From positions 10,815,396 through 10,879,395 of the forward strand of contig OW203722.1 in NCBI GenBank assembly GCA_934045075.1: a stretch of DNA of 64,000 nucleotides. The letters are read 5' to 3'. A program made the position numbers and the translations under genes. Below the pieces are notes generated by a model, which searched no databases, was not told the DNA's origin, and worked only from the letters and a program-made list of their open reading frames with translations. This DNA comes from Yponomeuta sedellus (Eukaryota > Arthropoda > Insecta > Lepidoptera > Yponomeutidae). Shown piece after piece: positions 21,588 to 33,238 of the stretch (position 1 is its first letter; each line of letters opens with the position of its first letter).

Positions 21588-22115
21588 GCATTGATCGGAT
21601 GGTGTCGAACTTGTGCCATTTGTAAAATAAGATGCAGCCGGTCAAAGGGTACCAAAAGAAAGTTTATGGGTAAATTTCCTAGGGATGAAGACCGGTAAGT
21701 ATTTCTGGCTACAGTTTTTGTCATCTTGCACAAGAGCAAGATCATAAATTATGTTAAATAACGTAATTAATATACTATGAGAAAAATACTCAGATGTTTC
21801 AATGTCATAGTGATGTGCCATACACATATTCAATATCGATAAAAAAATATCTGATAAGTACCTTGGTCAGAATTACTACTCAGTGTATGACGGGTGAATT
21901 GCTGTAAGCCATAACAATGTTTCAACGATGCACTATTAGTGGCTGCATTGAATGTTGTTTTTTTTTTTAGATGCAGACAATGTGTGAAAATTGTGGAAGA
22001 TCTTATATCGTATATCCCCATCGAAAAACTCCACCAACATAAATATGTTTGTAGAGATCATTTCCGGCCGAAAGATTTTTACAACTATTTTAAAAGGAAG
22101 CCGATTAAAGAAATG
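21588..22115 (+). pseudogene. THAP zinc-finger exon pair (element-borne)
   Basis: Two exons, one ending at 21694 (donor GTAAGT) and one at 21971-22115 (acceptor TTTTTTTTAG, donor GTGAGT), join in phase. Together they give a THAP-type C2CH DNA-binding finger: CRTCAICKIRC, then GKFPRDEDR and a distal VCRDHF. The lengths and the FP and C..HF landmarks fit the THAP family, which occurs in P-element-like transposases and in host factors. No in-frame ATG is visible before the first cysteines, and no catalytic domain was found. It lies between the arms of the large inverted repeat, so it probably belonged to a transposon. Confidence 0.55.
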
Positions 22116-22201
22116 GTGAGTTGTGTTATAAACTTATAATGTAACACTTACTACATTTCATGAATAATTATGTAATAAAACACAAAATACGCCTTGCTTT
22201 A

Positions 22202-22468
22202 TGTGAATTCTTGTGGAATTGTTGTGTGTTTGCCGTGAAAATAAACGAAATATTACGATAAAATACCTAGTGTTTTATTTATGGAGAAAATCAACAAACA
22301 ATACTTGACAAGAGTTTTTACAAGACAGACGTTTGTCAAGAAGAATAAAAAATAACATAGACGTATCTAGGCAACGCAATAGACATTTACTCAATGACAA
22401 TTAGTCTATGACAATGAGGCTGCATAACCAAAGAGTATATTATAGGAGTGGTATGCATACTCGTTACA
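22202..22468 (-). repeat. Copia 3' LTR
   Basis: This 267-bp LTR is at the 3' end of the minus-strand element. On the minus strand it is preceded by the purine-rich tract AGTCAGGAGGA, the likely polypurine tract. Confidence 0.92.
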
Positions 22469-22490
22469 TCCTCCTGACTTTTAAGAATTG

Positions 22491-23858
22491 TTACGAAGAA
22501 GAGGAACAATTCTTCTCCAGACCAATTCTCTTGGACAGCTGCAGGAGTCTTGGGCCGAACAAAGGCTTGGTGAACATGTCGGCGAGCTGAATTTCTGTTG
22601 GGACTTGTTTCACTATGAGTTCTTGATTAACTACACACTCACGGATGAAAAAGTGTTTCAACTTTATGTGTTTGGTTCTCCGGTGGTACTCATAGGGAGG
22701 ATTCTCAGCGAGTTTTATTGCAGATTCATTGTCGACATATATCACCGGTACATTTTGTAATTTGGTGATCTCTTCAAGCAATGCTTTTAACCAAATTAAT
22801 TCCTTCGCTGTTTCAGTCAGGGCAATCAATTCGTCTTCATTGGAAGAAACTGCGACAGAGTTTTGTTTTTGACTCTTCCACATTACGGGGCCAGAGAAGA
22901 GGAAAATCATTCCGGTTGTGGAATGGCCAGTGGAAGTATCACCACCATGGTCGGAATCACTGTATGCTAGGAGTGTTTTGTCATCTCCTGTCTTTTTAAA
23001 TATAAGTCCCATATCTGTTGTCCCCTTCAAGTATCTGAATATTCTCTTCAAGTTCAAAACATCAATCTTTCTTGGATTATCCAGATGCCGAGATACGACA
23101 CTTACAGCATAACTGATATCTGGCCGTGTAGCTACCATTAAGTAGGCTAAAGCACCCACAGCTTGTCGGTATGGGAAATTACTTTCATCGGGTGCGTCAT
23201 TTTTATCGTGTTCTGCTTGGGAAACATTTATGGCAGGAGTTGGAACAGGTTTGCAGTTTGACATTCCGAATCTGTCCAATATCTTTTTGGTATAGCCTTT
23301 CTGGTCAACAGTAATAGTGCCATCTATGGCTTTGTGTATTTCCATGCCAAGAAAGTAGGAAGCAGGCTTAGTGGTTATCTTGAAACGGGTTTTCAGTTGA
23401 TTGATAAAATCTCTACCAGCCTTTTCATTGACAGATGCAATCAACCCGTCATCCACATAGAGTGCGATTAGCACTTGATCTTTGATATACAGGCAGGGGT
23501 CTTGCGTACTTTGCTTGAAACCAGATTCGATAAGGTATTCTGAAATACAAGCGTTCCAGCACAAGGGCGCCTGCTTGAGACCGTAAAGACTTCTTTTCAA
23601 TCGACATACTTTCTTTGTGCCATCTCTGTAGCCTTCTGGTTGAGCCATATATAACTCTTCTTTTACAGAGCCGTTAAGGAAGGCAGTTGACACGTCGAAT
23701 TGCTGGAGAACCATATTCTGTTGAGCAGCTAAGCCTAGTACCGCTCGTATAGTGCTCAAGCGGACCACTGGGCTGAATGTCTTATCATAGTCCGTCATAG
23801 TCCGTTTCATCTGCGTCTTCAGGGGCAGACTCGTAATCACTTTCAGCAGCGTTTTCAT
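22491..23858 (-). pseudogene. Copia pol, RT C-terminal part and RNase H
   Basis: The frame opens in the connector and enters the RT domain only at TFSPVVRLSTIR. The N-terminal part of the RVT_2 domain, including the usual ARLVAKG region, is absent. The YVDD catalytic motif is present (LIALYVDDGLIAS, near 23455), as is a typical copia RNase H (YSDSDHGGD near 22960, and the SSNEDELIAL block). The frame differs from that of the upstream gag-integrase frame and overlaps it by about 74 bases. The listed start is arbitrary, and the part is probably not made as a working enzyme. Confidence 0.85.
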
Positions 23859-26130
23859 TACTGTCTGAGTTTAGTTGTGGTTGATCAGTGTTCAGCGTGT
23901 TTGGCCGCGGTGGTGCATTATTTTGTTGTTTAGGGGAATCGTATATTTCAATCCAGTTTTCACTTGCATCATCAGTACTGTCATTCAGGATTTCAGTGTT
24001 CTGTTCATTATGCTCGTAGAACATCTTCTTTAAAACTCTGACATCTTTCGAAACGAATACCTTGCGTTTGGTAGGTACGTATATTCTGAATGCTTTCGAG
24101 GTTTCCGAATATCCCGCAAACATACCAGGGATTGCTTTTGATGCAAATTTGTGCCTATTAGAATCTTTTATTAGTATGAAAGTCTTGGCACCAAAGACAT
24201 AAAGGTGATTGACACAGGGTTTTCTGCCCACCCAATTTTCAAATGGTGTTATGCCTTCTATGCTTTGATTGACTGCTCTGTTGGACAAGTAGTTGGCAGT
24301 AAGAACGGCTTCTCCCCATAAATGTAACGGAGCTTTTGCCTCGAGTAGCAGCGCCCACGCTTTTTCAGTTAGTGTGCGATTTTTGCGTTCTGCGAGACCA
24401 TTTTGGTGGCTCGTGTACGGTGCTGACAGTCGGCGTTGTATCCCGTTTTGCTTGAGGTAGTTGGAGAAGTCGGTATTTACATATTCTGTGCCATTGTCTG
24501 ATTGTAAGTATCTAATCTTATTCCCAGTGAAGGTTTCAGATAATTCCTTAAACTCTTTGAACTTGTTGAGTACTTCGCTCTTATTTTTCATTAGGTAGAC
24601 TCGGCAGTATCTGCTAAAATCGTCGATAAAGGACACAAAGTACCGGCTCTGGCCTAGTGTGGGCGTTTTAATGGGACCGCACACGTCGCTGTGGATAATT
24701 TGTAGGCGCTCTATTGTTCTAGGAGTTGTTCTTTGTGGTGGGGCTGGTACTCGATGCATTTTAGCTTGAATGCAAACTTCACACTCGGGTAATGTTTCAT
24801 TAGCATCAAAGTCCAATCCGATCAAGTGGCCATTCTTAAGGGCGCACTTCATATCTTTGGCGTTCATATGGCCAAGCTTCTTGTGCCATTCTTCCATGGA
24901 GGTACTTGAATTTGTATTCACCTTCGTTTCTGGAACTTCATCGTTGGCTAAGTTATTTCTTTCTTTCGATTTCTCAGGCCTTACGTAGTATAAGCCATCT
25001 GATTCCTTTTTAGCTACTATGACTGTACCGTGTTGTGGACTGTCAATGACTGCTTTGTCTTTAGTGAAGACAACTGAACAACCGGCGTTTGTAATTTTAC
25101 CGACTGACAGTAGATTCGTACAGAGACTTGGTACATACAGCGTATCCATGAGGTTTGTAGCTGTTGTAGATGATCCGCATTTTGTAGTGATAGGTACAAC
25201 TCCGGTACCTTTAATTTCAGCCTTTATTTCATCTGTGGCAAAGCTTAATCTCCTTGATATACTCTTCATGGTCTTTAAGAGGTGTCTCTGGTAAGTCATG
25301 TGGGAGGTACATCCACTATCAAGGACCCAAACGTTGTTTGCAGCATGCTTGGATAGGAGACATAGCTGGGTGAAATTATTTTTGTCACATACGTTGGAGT
25401 TTTTGTTAGTTTTGAGCCTTTCCTTATCGGATGCATTATTTTTCCAACAATTTGTGCAGATCTTGTGAGATTTACGCTTGAAAATGTTACCTTTTTGCTT
25501 GCAGATCTTGCAACATGCGTAAAATGCTTCATCATTGGAGGTGCTGGCTTCACTGAAGTCTGTGTTACGTCTACGGGCATCACTCTCTTCAATAATCTTT
25601 ATTTTTAGCTTCTCCGGACTAAGCAACTGGTCTTGGGTTTCGATGGCTATACGAAAGTTCTCGTATTCATCTGAGAGACTGTACAACATGATTATGGACA
25701 AAAGATCGCTGTTAATTTCAACGCCTAGATCTTTTAATTTGTCTACATAGTCCATAAATGAGTTTAAATGCTCTCTTACGTCACCATTAGGTCCTAGTTT
25801 CGTCAGGATAATTTGTTTCAGCAATGTTGCTTTGCGAGCTGGTCCAGCACTGGCGTAGATTGATCGCAATGTATCCCAAACATCCTTTGCAGTTTTGCAG
25901 TTTTTAACTTGTTTTAATTCGGATGCCGAGATGAGTAGTAACAGCTCTGATTTTGCGATTTCATCTTCCTCGATTCCATCTTGAGTGCTGGTTTCATCCT
26001 GTGATTTTGACGCTGTCGGTGCCTTGATGATGTATTTCCATAGTTTGTTCTTTACTAGGTATGCTTTGGCATGTATGACCCACGTATCGTAATTTTCTCT
26101 AGACAAGGGTTGTATTTTAACGACTGACAT
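23785..26130 (-). pseudogene. Copia gag-protease-integrase frame (781 aa)
   Basis: The frame starts MSVVKIQPLSRENYDTW with a copia-type gag (about 1-230). A Cys-rich segment at about 205-230 is not a clean CCHC knuckle. The protease motif VLDSGCTSHMT lies near residue 271. The integrase has an HHCC zinc region at about 415-460 and a core with D (HSDVCGP, about 481), D (SDNGTEY, about 544) and E (GLAERKNR, about 580). The frame then runs into an acidic linker and stops at 23785, next to a 10-bp direct repeat (23785-23804). Copia elements usually continue in frame into RT, so this is a broken polyprotein. Gag, protease and integrase look intact. Confidence 0.9.
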
Positions 26131-26186
26131 TTTTCTTCCAGTTTTACCTGGCGAGCCGTTAAAATATCTTCATCGCTCTGCTACCA
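26131..26186 (-). promoter_or_regulatory. Copia leader and primer-binding site
   Basis: On the minus strand the LTR is followed directly by TGGTAGCAGAG. This is complementary to the CCA end of initiator tRNA-Met, the usual primer of Ty1/copia elements. The gag start follows about 56 bases later. Confidence 0.85.
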
Positions 26187-26453
26187 TGTGAATTCTTGTG
26201 GAATTGTTGTGTGTTTGCCGTGAAAATAAACGAAATATTACGATAAAATACCTAGTATTTTATTTATGGAGAAAATCAACAAACAATACTTGACAAGAGT
26301 TTTTACAAGACAGACGTTTGTCAAGAAGAATAAAAAATAACATAGACGTATCTAGGCAACGCAATAGACATTTACTCAATGACAATTAGTCTATGACAAT
26401 GAGGCTGCATAACCAAAGAGTATATTATAGGAGTGGTATGCATACTCGTTACA
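26187..26453 (-). repeat. Copia 5' LTR
   Basis: This 267-bp LTR matches the 3' LTR except for one visible difference at 26257. It carries the presumed promoter of the element. Confidence 0.92.
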
Positions 26454-26737
26454 CTTTACGTCGAACATTTGAATATATTTTGCTCCTTCATTTAGAACGC
26501 AATATTATTATTACGTCTTAATACGTAAATGACATACTTTGATAAACATTTTTTTACAGGGCTGTATCTTCTCTACTTATAAATGCGCCTCCTCTTCCTG
26601 ATTACTTACTAGCTGAGTTTCCTTACCACGTAGCCACGTCGCATCACTTGAAACTGGTTAGTGATTGGAATTACTAAAATATTTTTTTTACTAATTTTTA
26701 ACTTAAAATATTTTTTTATAAAAATGTATTTGATAGT

Positions 26738-27524
26738 TACATAGTCAATTATGCAGTTATGTGGTAAACAGGAACAAACTATTTATTTTTTCGGACTATT
26801 CTTGCAATTGTTTATTTTCAGATTCAGCTATACAAAAACCTATTAGTTGTCGAGCTTCACAAAACAACTCTGGTACGTAGACTTTTCATGTATCGCTGAA
26901 GTTTTTTGTAACTAGAGTTTGTTTACTTTGATAAATTACAAAGTGTTATCATTTTCAGCACCTTGTACAGCAGCCAAAATATCAGCTGTTGCTATTGGTC
27001 CAGTAGGGTTTGACCACAATTATTGTGGCCTGGAATCTCAGCATATTTATCAGAACTATCCCGGTAAGTAGCATAGTTTACCAACAAATTAATAATCAAT
27101 AACGACTCAACTTAACTTTTTTTGACGATTTCAGCACCTGAATCCAAACCACCGATTGATGAAGTTCGCTCAGATTGGACACCTCTAAGGAAAAACCAAA
27201 TAGCTGCTGAAATAAATTCAATAGACCTTGACCACAATTATTGTGATTTGATAATCAATAATAAAATACTAATTTCATTTGTCGTTTTATTGAAAACATT
27301 GATTTTTATTAATTTTATTAGGCTAACTGCGGAGCCCCTGGATGAAAATTTATCGATATCGATAAATGTAGTACCAATGTAAGTGGACGTCCCTAATGCA
27401 CAGCCAAGTTGTTATGTTGGTAGCACTTTTGACATTGCATTTTTGCTCTATTGGTTGGTATTGCTAACGGGGCTAAACTCATTACAAAAGCATATAGGGA
27501 GGTCCCGTCTCTTATTTATATGCT
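26738..27524. repeat. Right arm of the large inverted repeat, with exon-like blocks
   Basis: This arm is the inverted partner of 20623-21395. On the plus strand it contains three exon-like blocks bounded by TTTTCAG/TTTCAG acceptors and GT donors. They lie at about 26822-26873, 26960-27062 and 27136 onward, and they join in one phase. They encode segments such as APCTAAKISAVAIGPVGFDH and APESKPPIDEVRSDW, with a repeated DHNYC word. The family is not recognised. The upstream exon-like block at 26561-26657 does not join in phase, so the gene is probably decayed or has missing exons. Confidence 0.6.
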
Positions 27525-28233
27525 CTGTGAGTTGTATTATAGAGTGAGACAAATATATGTCCGCCATTAAAACGGGCTAAATGCGAACAAATAATTAATT
27601 CAAAGTTCCTACTTTCGCTAGGCTGCAAATCTATAATAAATACAATTCAACAAGTTTTTTCGGCGACCAAATATGCGGGAACATTATGCAAGGCGGAAGA
27701 TCTGCAGTAAGAATCTAATGCACAATTCACCTAAAACGGCCACTGAAATTTAACGATGGCGATTCCCATCGAAGAAAGGAAAAGCGAGTTCGAGCCATCA
27801 CAAAATGGGAAGGGAAGTGACTCATTCCATTTTTATCAATACTTCTATACAATAATTATAATTAAAGTTTCAGTTTGCGCAGACAAAATCAAAGCTCAAA
27901 AATAATCTTTAATAAGAAGCATCTAGGTATAAAGTAAACTCTTATATTACCTAGGTGCAAGAATGAATATTATAATGTTATAATTCAAATCTGGCTAATA
28001 GGTATCAAGAATGCTGTACATTGCCTATTAGTACATTTATTTCTGAAAAAACTTAGCGGGCTTATACCTGTCGGGTAGGTTCTTCTTCAGCCTTCATTCA
28101 ATCAAAAAAATTCGCGAGCGCGGACGGTTAAGGCTTCCGTGGCCGCGCGACCCGGACGTTTAAGTGGATAAAGTGTATACAAACTTCACCACTCAAATGG
28201 CCAATAAGAAGGAAGGAACCATATATAAAGCAT
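27525..28233. other. Intergenic, no gene seen
   Basis: The region is AT-rich with a short GC-rich patch at about 28105-28165 (GCGAGCGCGGACGG). No coding signal was found. Confidence 0.35.
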
Positions 28234-28374
28234 TTATCCTGAATCTGATAACGCTAGCAGAGTCTTCGACATCAAAACAGCAAGACAAGTGCTACTATGT
28301 TCTATCAGAAAGATAGTTCCTCTCTTTGTGACGCTGAGATGATCATATTGATCAGCTTTAAGCTGGCGGGCGAG

Positions 28375-28498
28375 CATGTTCACGCACACGTTCGCATAAG
28401 CAAGGAGATCCGGCGGCGGCGACGTGGACTGATCTGTGGGGCATTTTTCTTTGAAGCCATATTTTTTGACATCTACAAAAGCGTGTACAAATCTATTT
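28375..28498 (+). repeat. Direct repeat partner of 20365-20612
   Basis: This is the uninterrupted copy of the repeat described at 20365-20612. Both strands have short open frames across it, but neither was recognised. Its position just outside the inverted-repeat unit suggests a segment present before that unit was assembled. Confidence 0.5.
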
Positions 28499-28509
28499 AA
28501 TAAATACAA

Positions 28510-29150
28510 TTCAACAGTTGGTGTCTACATCTATTGAGGGTTTATGAACTTATACATTCTCTTCAGCCGTCCTCGTAACTGAACTTTCGTAACAGGTTAC
28601 GGGGTAAGAAAAAAATTGTACAATACCAGCTTAGAACAAAGTATTATTTACTACCTTGCCTTATGTGTAGGTGGTTACAAAATCCCCATACAAATCCAAA
28701 AAATGGGTGTCTACTCGTCAAAAATTTTACTACTTTACCACGAAACAACTGGTATTTCATGATTTCGAAGTTTTCCCCATTGTAAAAATTTTTCGTATGG
28801 TGAGCTCCTCATTTTTATATCGGTGTGTATCTTATTTCGCAAAAGAATACTCATTCTAGTACAATCACAGAATTGTTGAATTGTGCGAGGGAGTCAGCAT
28901 GCTCCTAAATGTAAGAAAAGCCTTAATCCAACTATATGATATCCAGATTAATTCACATTTACTTGATTCACTTGACAAAAAAATTAAATAAAATTTAAAA
29001 TTTATTTGTGAAATCCCTTTCTAGTATTATGTAGGTATATTTTTCGTTCATGTCCTATGTTTTTTTTGTATGTTTATTTTTATTTATTTCATATTTATGT
29101 ACCGTTTATTTATGTGTATCAATTTCATATTTATGTATGTGTATCAACTA
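28510..29150. other. Intergenic, no gene seen
   Basis: This is AT-rich sequence with only low-complexity frames rich in Phe, Tyr and Leu. Confidence 0.35.
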
Positions 29151-29154
29151 TAAA

Positions 29155-29334
29155 ATAATATGTTATCTAATATTGTTTAGTTGCGCCGACTACCCGTATT
29201 TCAGTTTCCGTTTCTTCTTTTCCGTCAATGGTTGTCTGGAAGAAATTACTTTTAGTAATAAGGCCACCACTTGTACTAAGTCTCTTATGTAATCCTTGGT
29301 GTACATGCAATAAAGAATATTCTATTTGTCTATC
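29155..29334 (+). repeat. Non-LTR retrotransposon 3' tail
   Basis: The sequence GTTGTCTGGAAGAAATTACT, followed by TAATAAGGCCACCACTTGTA, ends in CAATAAAGAATATTC and a short TATC repeat. This layout is typical of jockey/CR1-type tails common in Lepidoptera. Similar TATC-ended tails occur near 5870, 10280 and 44300. Confidence 0.5.
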
Positions 29335-29390
29335 TATCTAAGATATTAATTTATTGTCATATTAAAGACAATAAATTAATATCTTAGATA
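29335..29390. repeat. Perfect 24-bp hairpin
   Basis: The arms 29335-29358 and 29367-29390 are exact reverse complements around an 8-bp loop. The left arm begins in the TATC repeat that ends the preceding retrotransposon tail. Confidence 0.75.
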
Positions 29391-29619
29391 AACATTAAGC
29401 TTTATAAAGCATATTTTTGTAAGAGTAGAGTCCACTCTTGCCCGAATTCACAGTTGTTTGGAGATACTAATACACTAGGAATAAATTACATAGATTAAAA
29501 AATAGAAATGTATAAATTAAAAAGTAGCACAATTAACGAATTGAAAAATATTACAGCCTACTACTACTACTACTACTAATATTCCACCAACTTATAACAG
29601 CAAAACTTCGTACAAATTC

Positions 29620-29850
29620 CATTAAAACTTAGTTTGAAAATTTAAAACTTAACTTAACAAAACTTAAGAAATGTCATGTATGAAGGTGTCCAACTATATA
29701 ATAACCTCAGATCATAGAAAGAAGATAATAACTTACCACCTGAAGTAAAGGATACAGAAAATATAAATGCTGTCAAAAATAAACTAAAGCTACCTACATG
29801 TCATAAATTTATAATTAAGATTAATGGTACTTTAATGCATGCCGTATTAT
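29620..29850 (+). pseudogene. Decayed non-LTR RT C-terminal fragment
   Basis: The conceptual reading contains EGVQLYNNL, then PPEVKDTENINAVKNKLK. This resembles the end of jockey/CR1 reverse transcriptase polyproteins (a G-LWN-LP...FK-LK pattern). It contains stops, and only this short part can be followed. Confidence 0.4.
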
Positions 29851-30139
29851 TTAAGCTAATTTATGGTTTTGTTTTTCTCATTAATTAAGTGAACTCTAAG
29901 TTCTTTATGAGAAATAAATGTCTTTCAACCCAATTCAACAGTAAGCAAAAGATGTACGAGGCTAAAGTAGGACATCTACAAAACCCTACGCTGTTCGTGG
30001 ACCTACATGAACTTGGCCGGTTTTCTAGCTATTGTACTCTAGGATGTATTATTAATTTCGTTAAAATAATTGATGAACTAAAACAATGCGCAATAGTTAT
30101 TGCGGTGGAGCGCTGCTGGCTTCAGGCTCTCCCTTGAGG

Positions 30140-31800
30140 ACTTTAATCGATTTCCATGAGCATATCTGCGAAAGCCGTGACGGTCGCTCAAACATACACC
30201 CAACTTCATGCTAATCTGCTTTTCTTATTGTGCGACTTATAGGCCTACTCAAAGAGTATATAAAATATTGCTGTGCATACAGAGATTATGGTACTTATAA
30301 TTCTACCAACACCTTGTTGAATAGTTGCAATAAATGATAATAAGAAATTGTAGACTTTTAGTCCGGATCTACTTACGGGTGTTGTTACATCGAAAGAGTC
30401 CGACCAGGTTTCGCTCCGATTCGCAGAGCTTAATCATGGTGAGCAGAGACGGAGCTTTCACCTTCTTTTTAAAACTAGAACTGACTATGGTACATGTACT
30501 GTAATATAAGTACTGTAAGTACTAAGCTAACTATCGAAAATACTCTGCATATCTTGGTATAACTACATAACAATATTAGCTTACCTTGTTTGCCATTGCC
30601 TATTTATAAAACAACAACAAATTAAAGTCATGCTTATATTCCAGAGAGGTAGGCAGAGACCATATCTGTGGCAACTATATTTAGAACTTACAGCCTAGAA
30701 CTGAGGATCCTAGGACTTTAAACGCTTCCGCTAAAAACGGCCGTTTAAAATACACTTAAATTTCATCTATCCATACTGGTAAAATATCTAACCTACATTT
30801 AATAAGTATTTGTCGTAGTTCTGTATTAAATATCCTGTGCAAATACGCTATCACGTAAGTAGGTACTCCACTGTATGGAGCTGTCCGATTGAACCTACGC
30901 CGAGCTGTCAAATATTATACTTTGGACTCTTTGCAGTCATGAAAACGGTCAACTCGATAGAGTGGAGTGGAGTTAAGTCGAATTAGTATAGAATTACTTT
31001 TGTTCGCAATAGTTCCATTGCCTAGAGGCCTCTGGGCAGAATTAACAATATGATCATCGTTTTTCCATCGAAAAGAAAAATAATGAAGCTAATAATTTTC
31101 ACCAAAGGTAGTTTCAGACCTTTTTTTTCAAAACTGGGCAAAATATATAATCATACCTACTTACTAAAGAAAGTTGTAATAACTTTCTAACTTTCACACA
31201 TGGTATATGGCTCAACCTTAACGATTTATTAGAAGTTTCAGCTTGTCAAGCTAAGATACATACATAATCCATAGTAGCGGGTATAGTTGGCGAAAAACTA
31301 TTTTTGTTATCTTAGGAGTTTAATTCAGCCATTAGTGAAAGTGAGTTACGTGATAACAATCTCTGTACCACCAGTTGTATCTGATAACTATCATTCCACC
31401 TGATGATTCATGTGGCGGTGACACTTACATAAGACAACCAGGCATCAGGGGTTCTTTTTTTATTTATGTAAGTGTCCACTGAATTGAGTGACGTTGATTT
31501 TTACGTTTTTTATGCTACTCCAGCTGTCAGATGCATACATATTTTGACATTTAGGAGTCGTTTAAATGCTTAACTTGATACAGTGGAATGTTACGTAACA
31601 GAAGGACTGGATGCCAACCACAACCCCCTTACCGCTCCTCGGTAACGTTTTGCTCTACAATTGTGTGCAAGCATTTTTCAAGAAAACGAAAAAAAGTATA
31701 ATGAATTCATTGAAAAAAAAACCGTTTTAATAACTGAGAAGATAAGATAAGCATATTCTTTGTACACCAGAAAACAATAACAAAATAAACAGCAGTATAT
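30140..31800. other. Intergenic, no gene seen
   Basis: No coding signal is seen. A short piece at about 30630-30665 matches an interspersed repeat also seen at 32448-32540 and 49245-49375 (GGTAGGCAGAGACCA-like word). Confidence 0.35.
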
Positions 31801-31821
31801 ATACTTTAAAATTCAAATAAT

Positions 31822-32209
31822 GATACTCTTTTTATTTTTAATGCACTAACCCGTGCTAAGGACAATTTAAAAAAAAAACCTATTTAGAGGCTAAAAATTC
31901 CACCCATGCCGGGATTCGAACCCGAGACCTCTGGCTATCCGTGCCAGCGCTCTATCCAACTGAGCTAATGGGCGACTCACTCAACCTAACTGCAAAGTAG
32001 GTAGTCGGGGCTGTAAGTGATGCAATCTACTTCAGCCAGATGTCGCTGCTTGTACGTAATACAGAGAATAGTGTAAAGAGGTTCGAAATTTCACTGATGC
32101 CGGTGAGTCGCCCATTAGCTCAGTTGGATAGAGCGCTGGCACGGATAGCCAGAGGTCGCGGGTTCGAATCTCGGCATGGGTGGAATTTTTAGCCTCTAAA
32201 TTGGTTTTT
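31822..32209 (-). mobile_element. R308 element, inverted dimer, longer D-loop type
   Basis: The insertion is flanked by a perfect 14-bp duplication, AAAATTCAAATAAT, at 31808-31821 and 32210-32223. It holds an antisense tRNA-like unit (31901-31974) and a sense unit (32109-32182), each 74 nt. The strand switch is near 31981. The A box reads TAGCTCAGTTGGATAGAGCG, closer to an ordinary tRNA than in the other copies, so this may be an older or more basal subtype. Confidence 0.85.
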
Positions 32210-32447
32210 AAAATTCAAATAATACTTAAACACTTGTTTTAGAACTTTTACTAAATTAAAAACAGTTTTTCCTTTTTTCTGAAGGGCGCTTACTCAATCC
32301 ACACACACAACATATTTTATTCGATCCCAAGGCAAACCGCTTTCACAATCAATCTATCAGTTTCACGTATTTGCGAGGATTTATTATATCTTACAGATTT
32401 CGTCAGAACACCCCGGCTACGGATAATTCATAACATAACATGAACTC

Positions 32448-32540
32448 ACTCCTGTATCCCGGGTGGGCGGAACAGTGGCAGAAACCAAGGTCTGCCAATT
32501 GCCATGATTTTGACTGATCTCTTTCGGATGATTTACATTT
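32448..32540 (-). repeat. Interspersed repeat fragment (non-LTR tail)
   Basis: The segment contains CCTGTATCCCGGGTGGG... and shares words with 49245-49375. In reverse orientation it resembles the DRGKW-type coding tail at 35130-35235. It is probably a piece of an RTE-like element. Confidence 0.4.
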
Positions 32541-33238
32541 TCCTGATACGCAAATGCGAGTGACCAATCAATGAGGCGTCGACATCAGATGTTGCAGCAA
32601 CGCCCGCAACTTGCGCGAATTAATCCGGACCGAAAGCTTTTGGTCAGACTCGTGCACCATTACAATACTAAAACGGTACACTAAGAGAATAACTAAAGTG
32701 CAGAAATATATATATCTTAACAACACGTAACAGAGCTCTCTTACACTGATACACAAGTCGATCCGAGCCAGTCAAACGAGAATATGATAATGATGGTGTT
32801 AAGCAAAGAAGAAAACATCAATAATTGTGACGTATCTTTTATTAATTATTTGATGTTATCTTTAAGCTGCATGCAGGTTTTCACATTATTGTACAATCCC
32901 AGAGATAGCATCGGTTTTCCAGTGGCCAGCGCCGACGTCTTCACATCGATTTCCTGCTGTGAACGATACCAAATTGTAATCGTACGTTTCGATTCAATTA
33001 ACCAAAGATAAGACGGATTCCGATAACGCGACGATTACTTTTAATAAGTAGTCATTTGCCATTGAAAGTGTAAACAACCTACAGCTTCCGTAACATAATA
33101 TTTCCCTTAAACATGGAAAAAATCGGATAAGTAGGTACCTGTACAAAAAATGGTACGAGCCTGACGAAAACTGCTAAAGATATAACATAACTCGGGATTT
33201 AGTGTGAGACGTGATATTAAATACGGAAAAAACTAAAG

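Larger units (their letters stand above)
22197..26458 (-). mobile_element. Ty1/copia LTR retrotransposon, recent, internally deleted
   Basis: The element spans 22202-26453 (4252 bp) and is flanked by a 5-bp duplication, CTTTA (22197-22201 and 26454-26458). It has two 267-bp LTRs that start TG and end CA. A primer site complementary to the 3' end of initiator tRNA-Met lies next to the 5' LTR. The order gag, protease, integrase, RT, RNase H identifies copia. The LTRs differ at one visible base (22272 versus 26257), which points to recent insertion. The coding region is broken between integrase and RT. It lies inside the THAP-bearing inverted-repeat unit, so it is the younger of the two. Confidence 0.93.

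Noticed and set aside
26561..26657. Exon-like block AVSSLLINAPPLPDYLLAEF as a third THAP exon
   Set aside because: The acceptor and donor are good and the frame is open, but the phase does not fit either the THAP exon at 22115 or the first block of the right arm, so I did not join it.
27525..28234. CRISPR-like or tandem minisatellite arrays
   Set aside because: No regularly spaced short direct repeats were found. The genome is eukaryotic and the only regular array is the 308-bp one.
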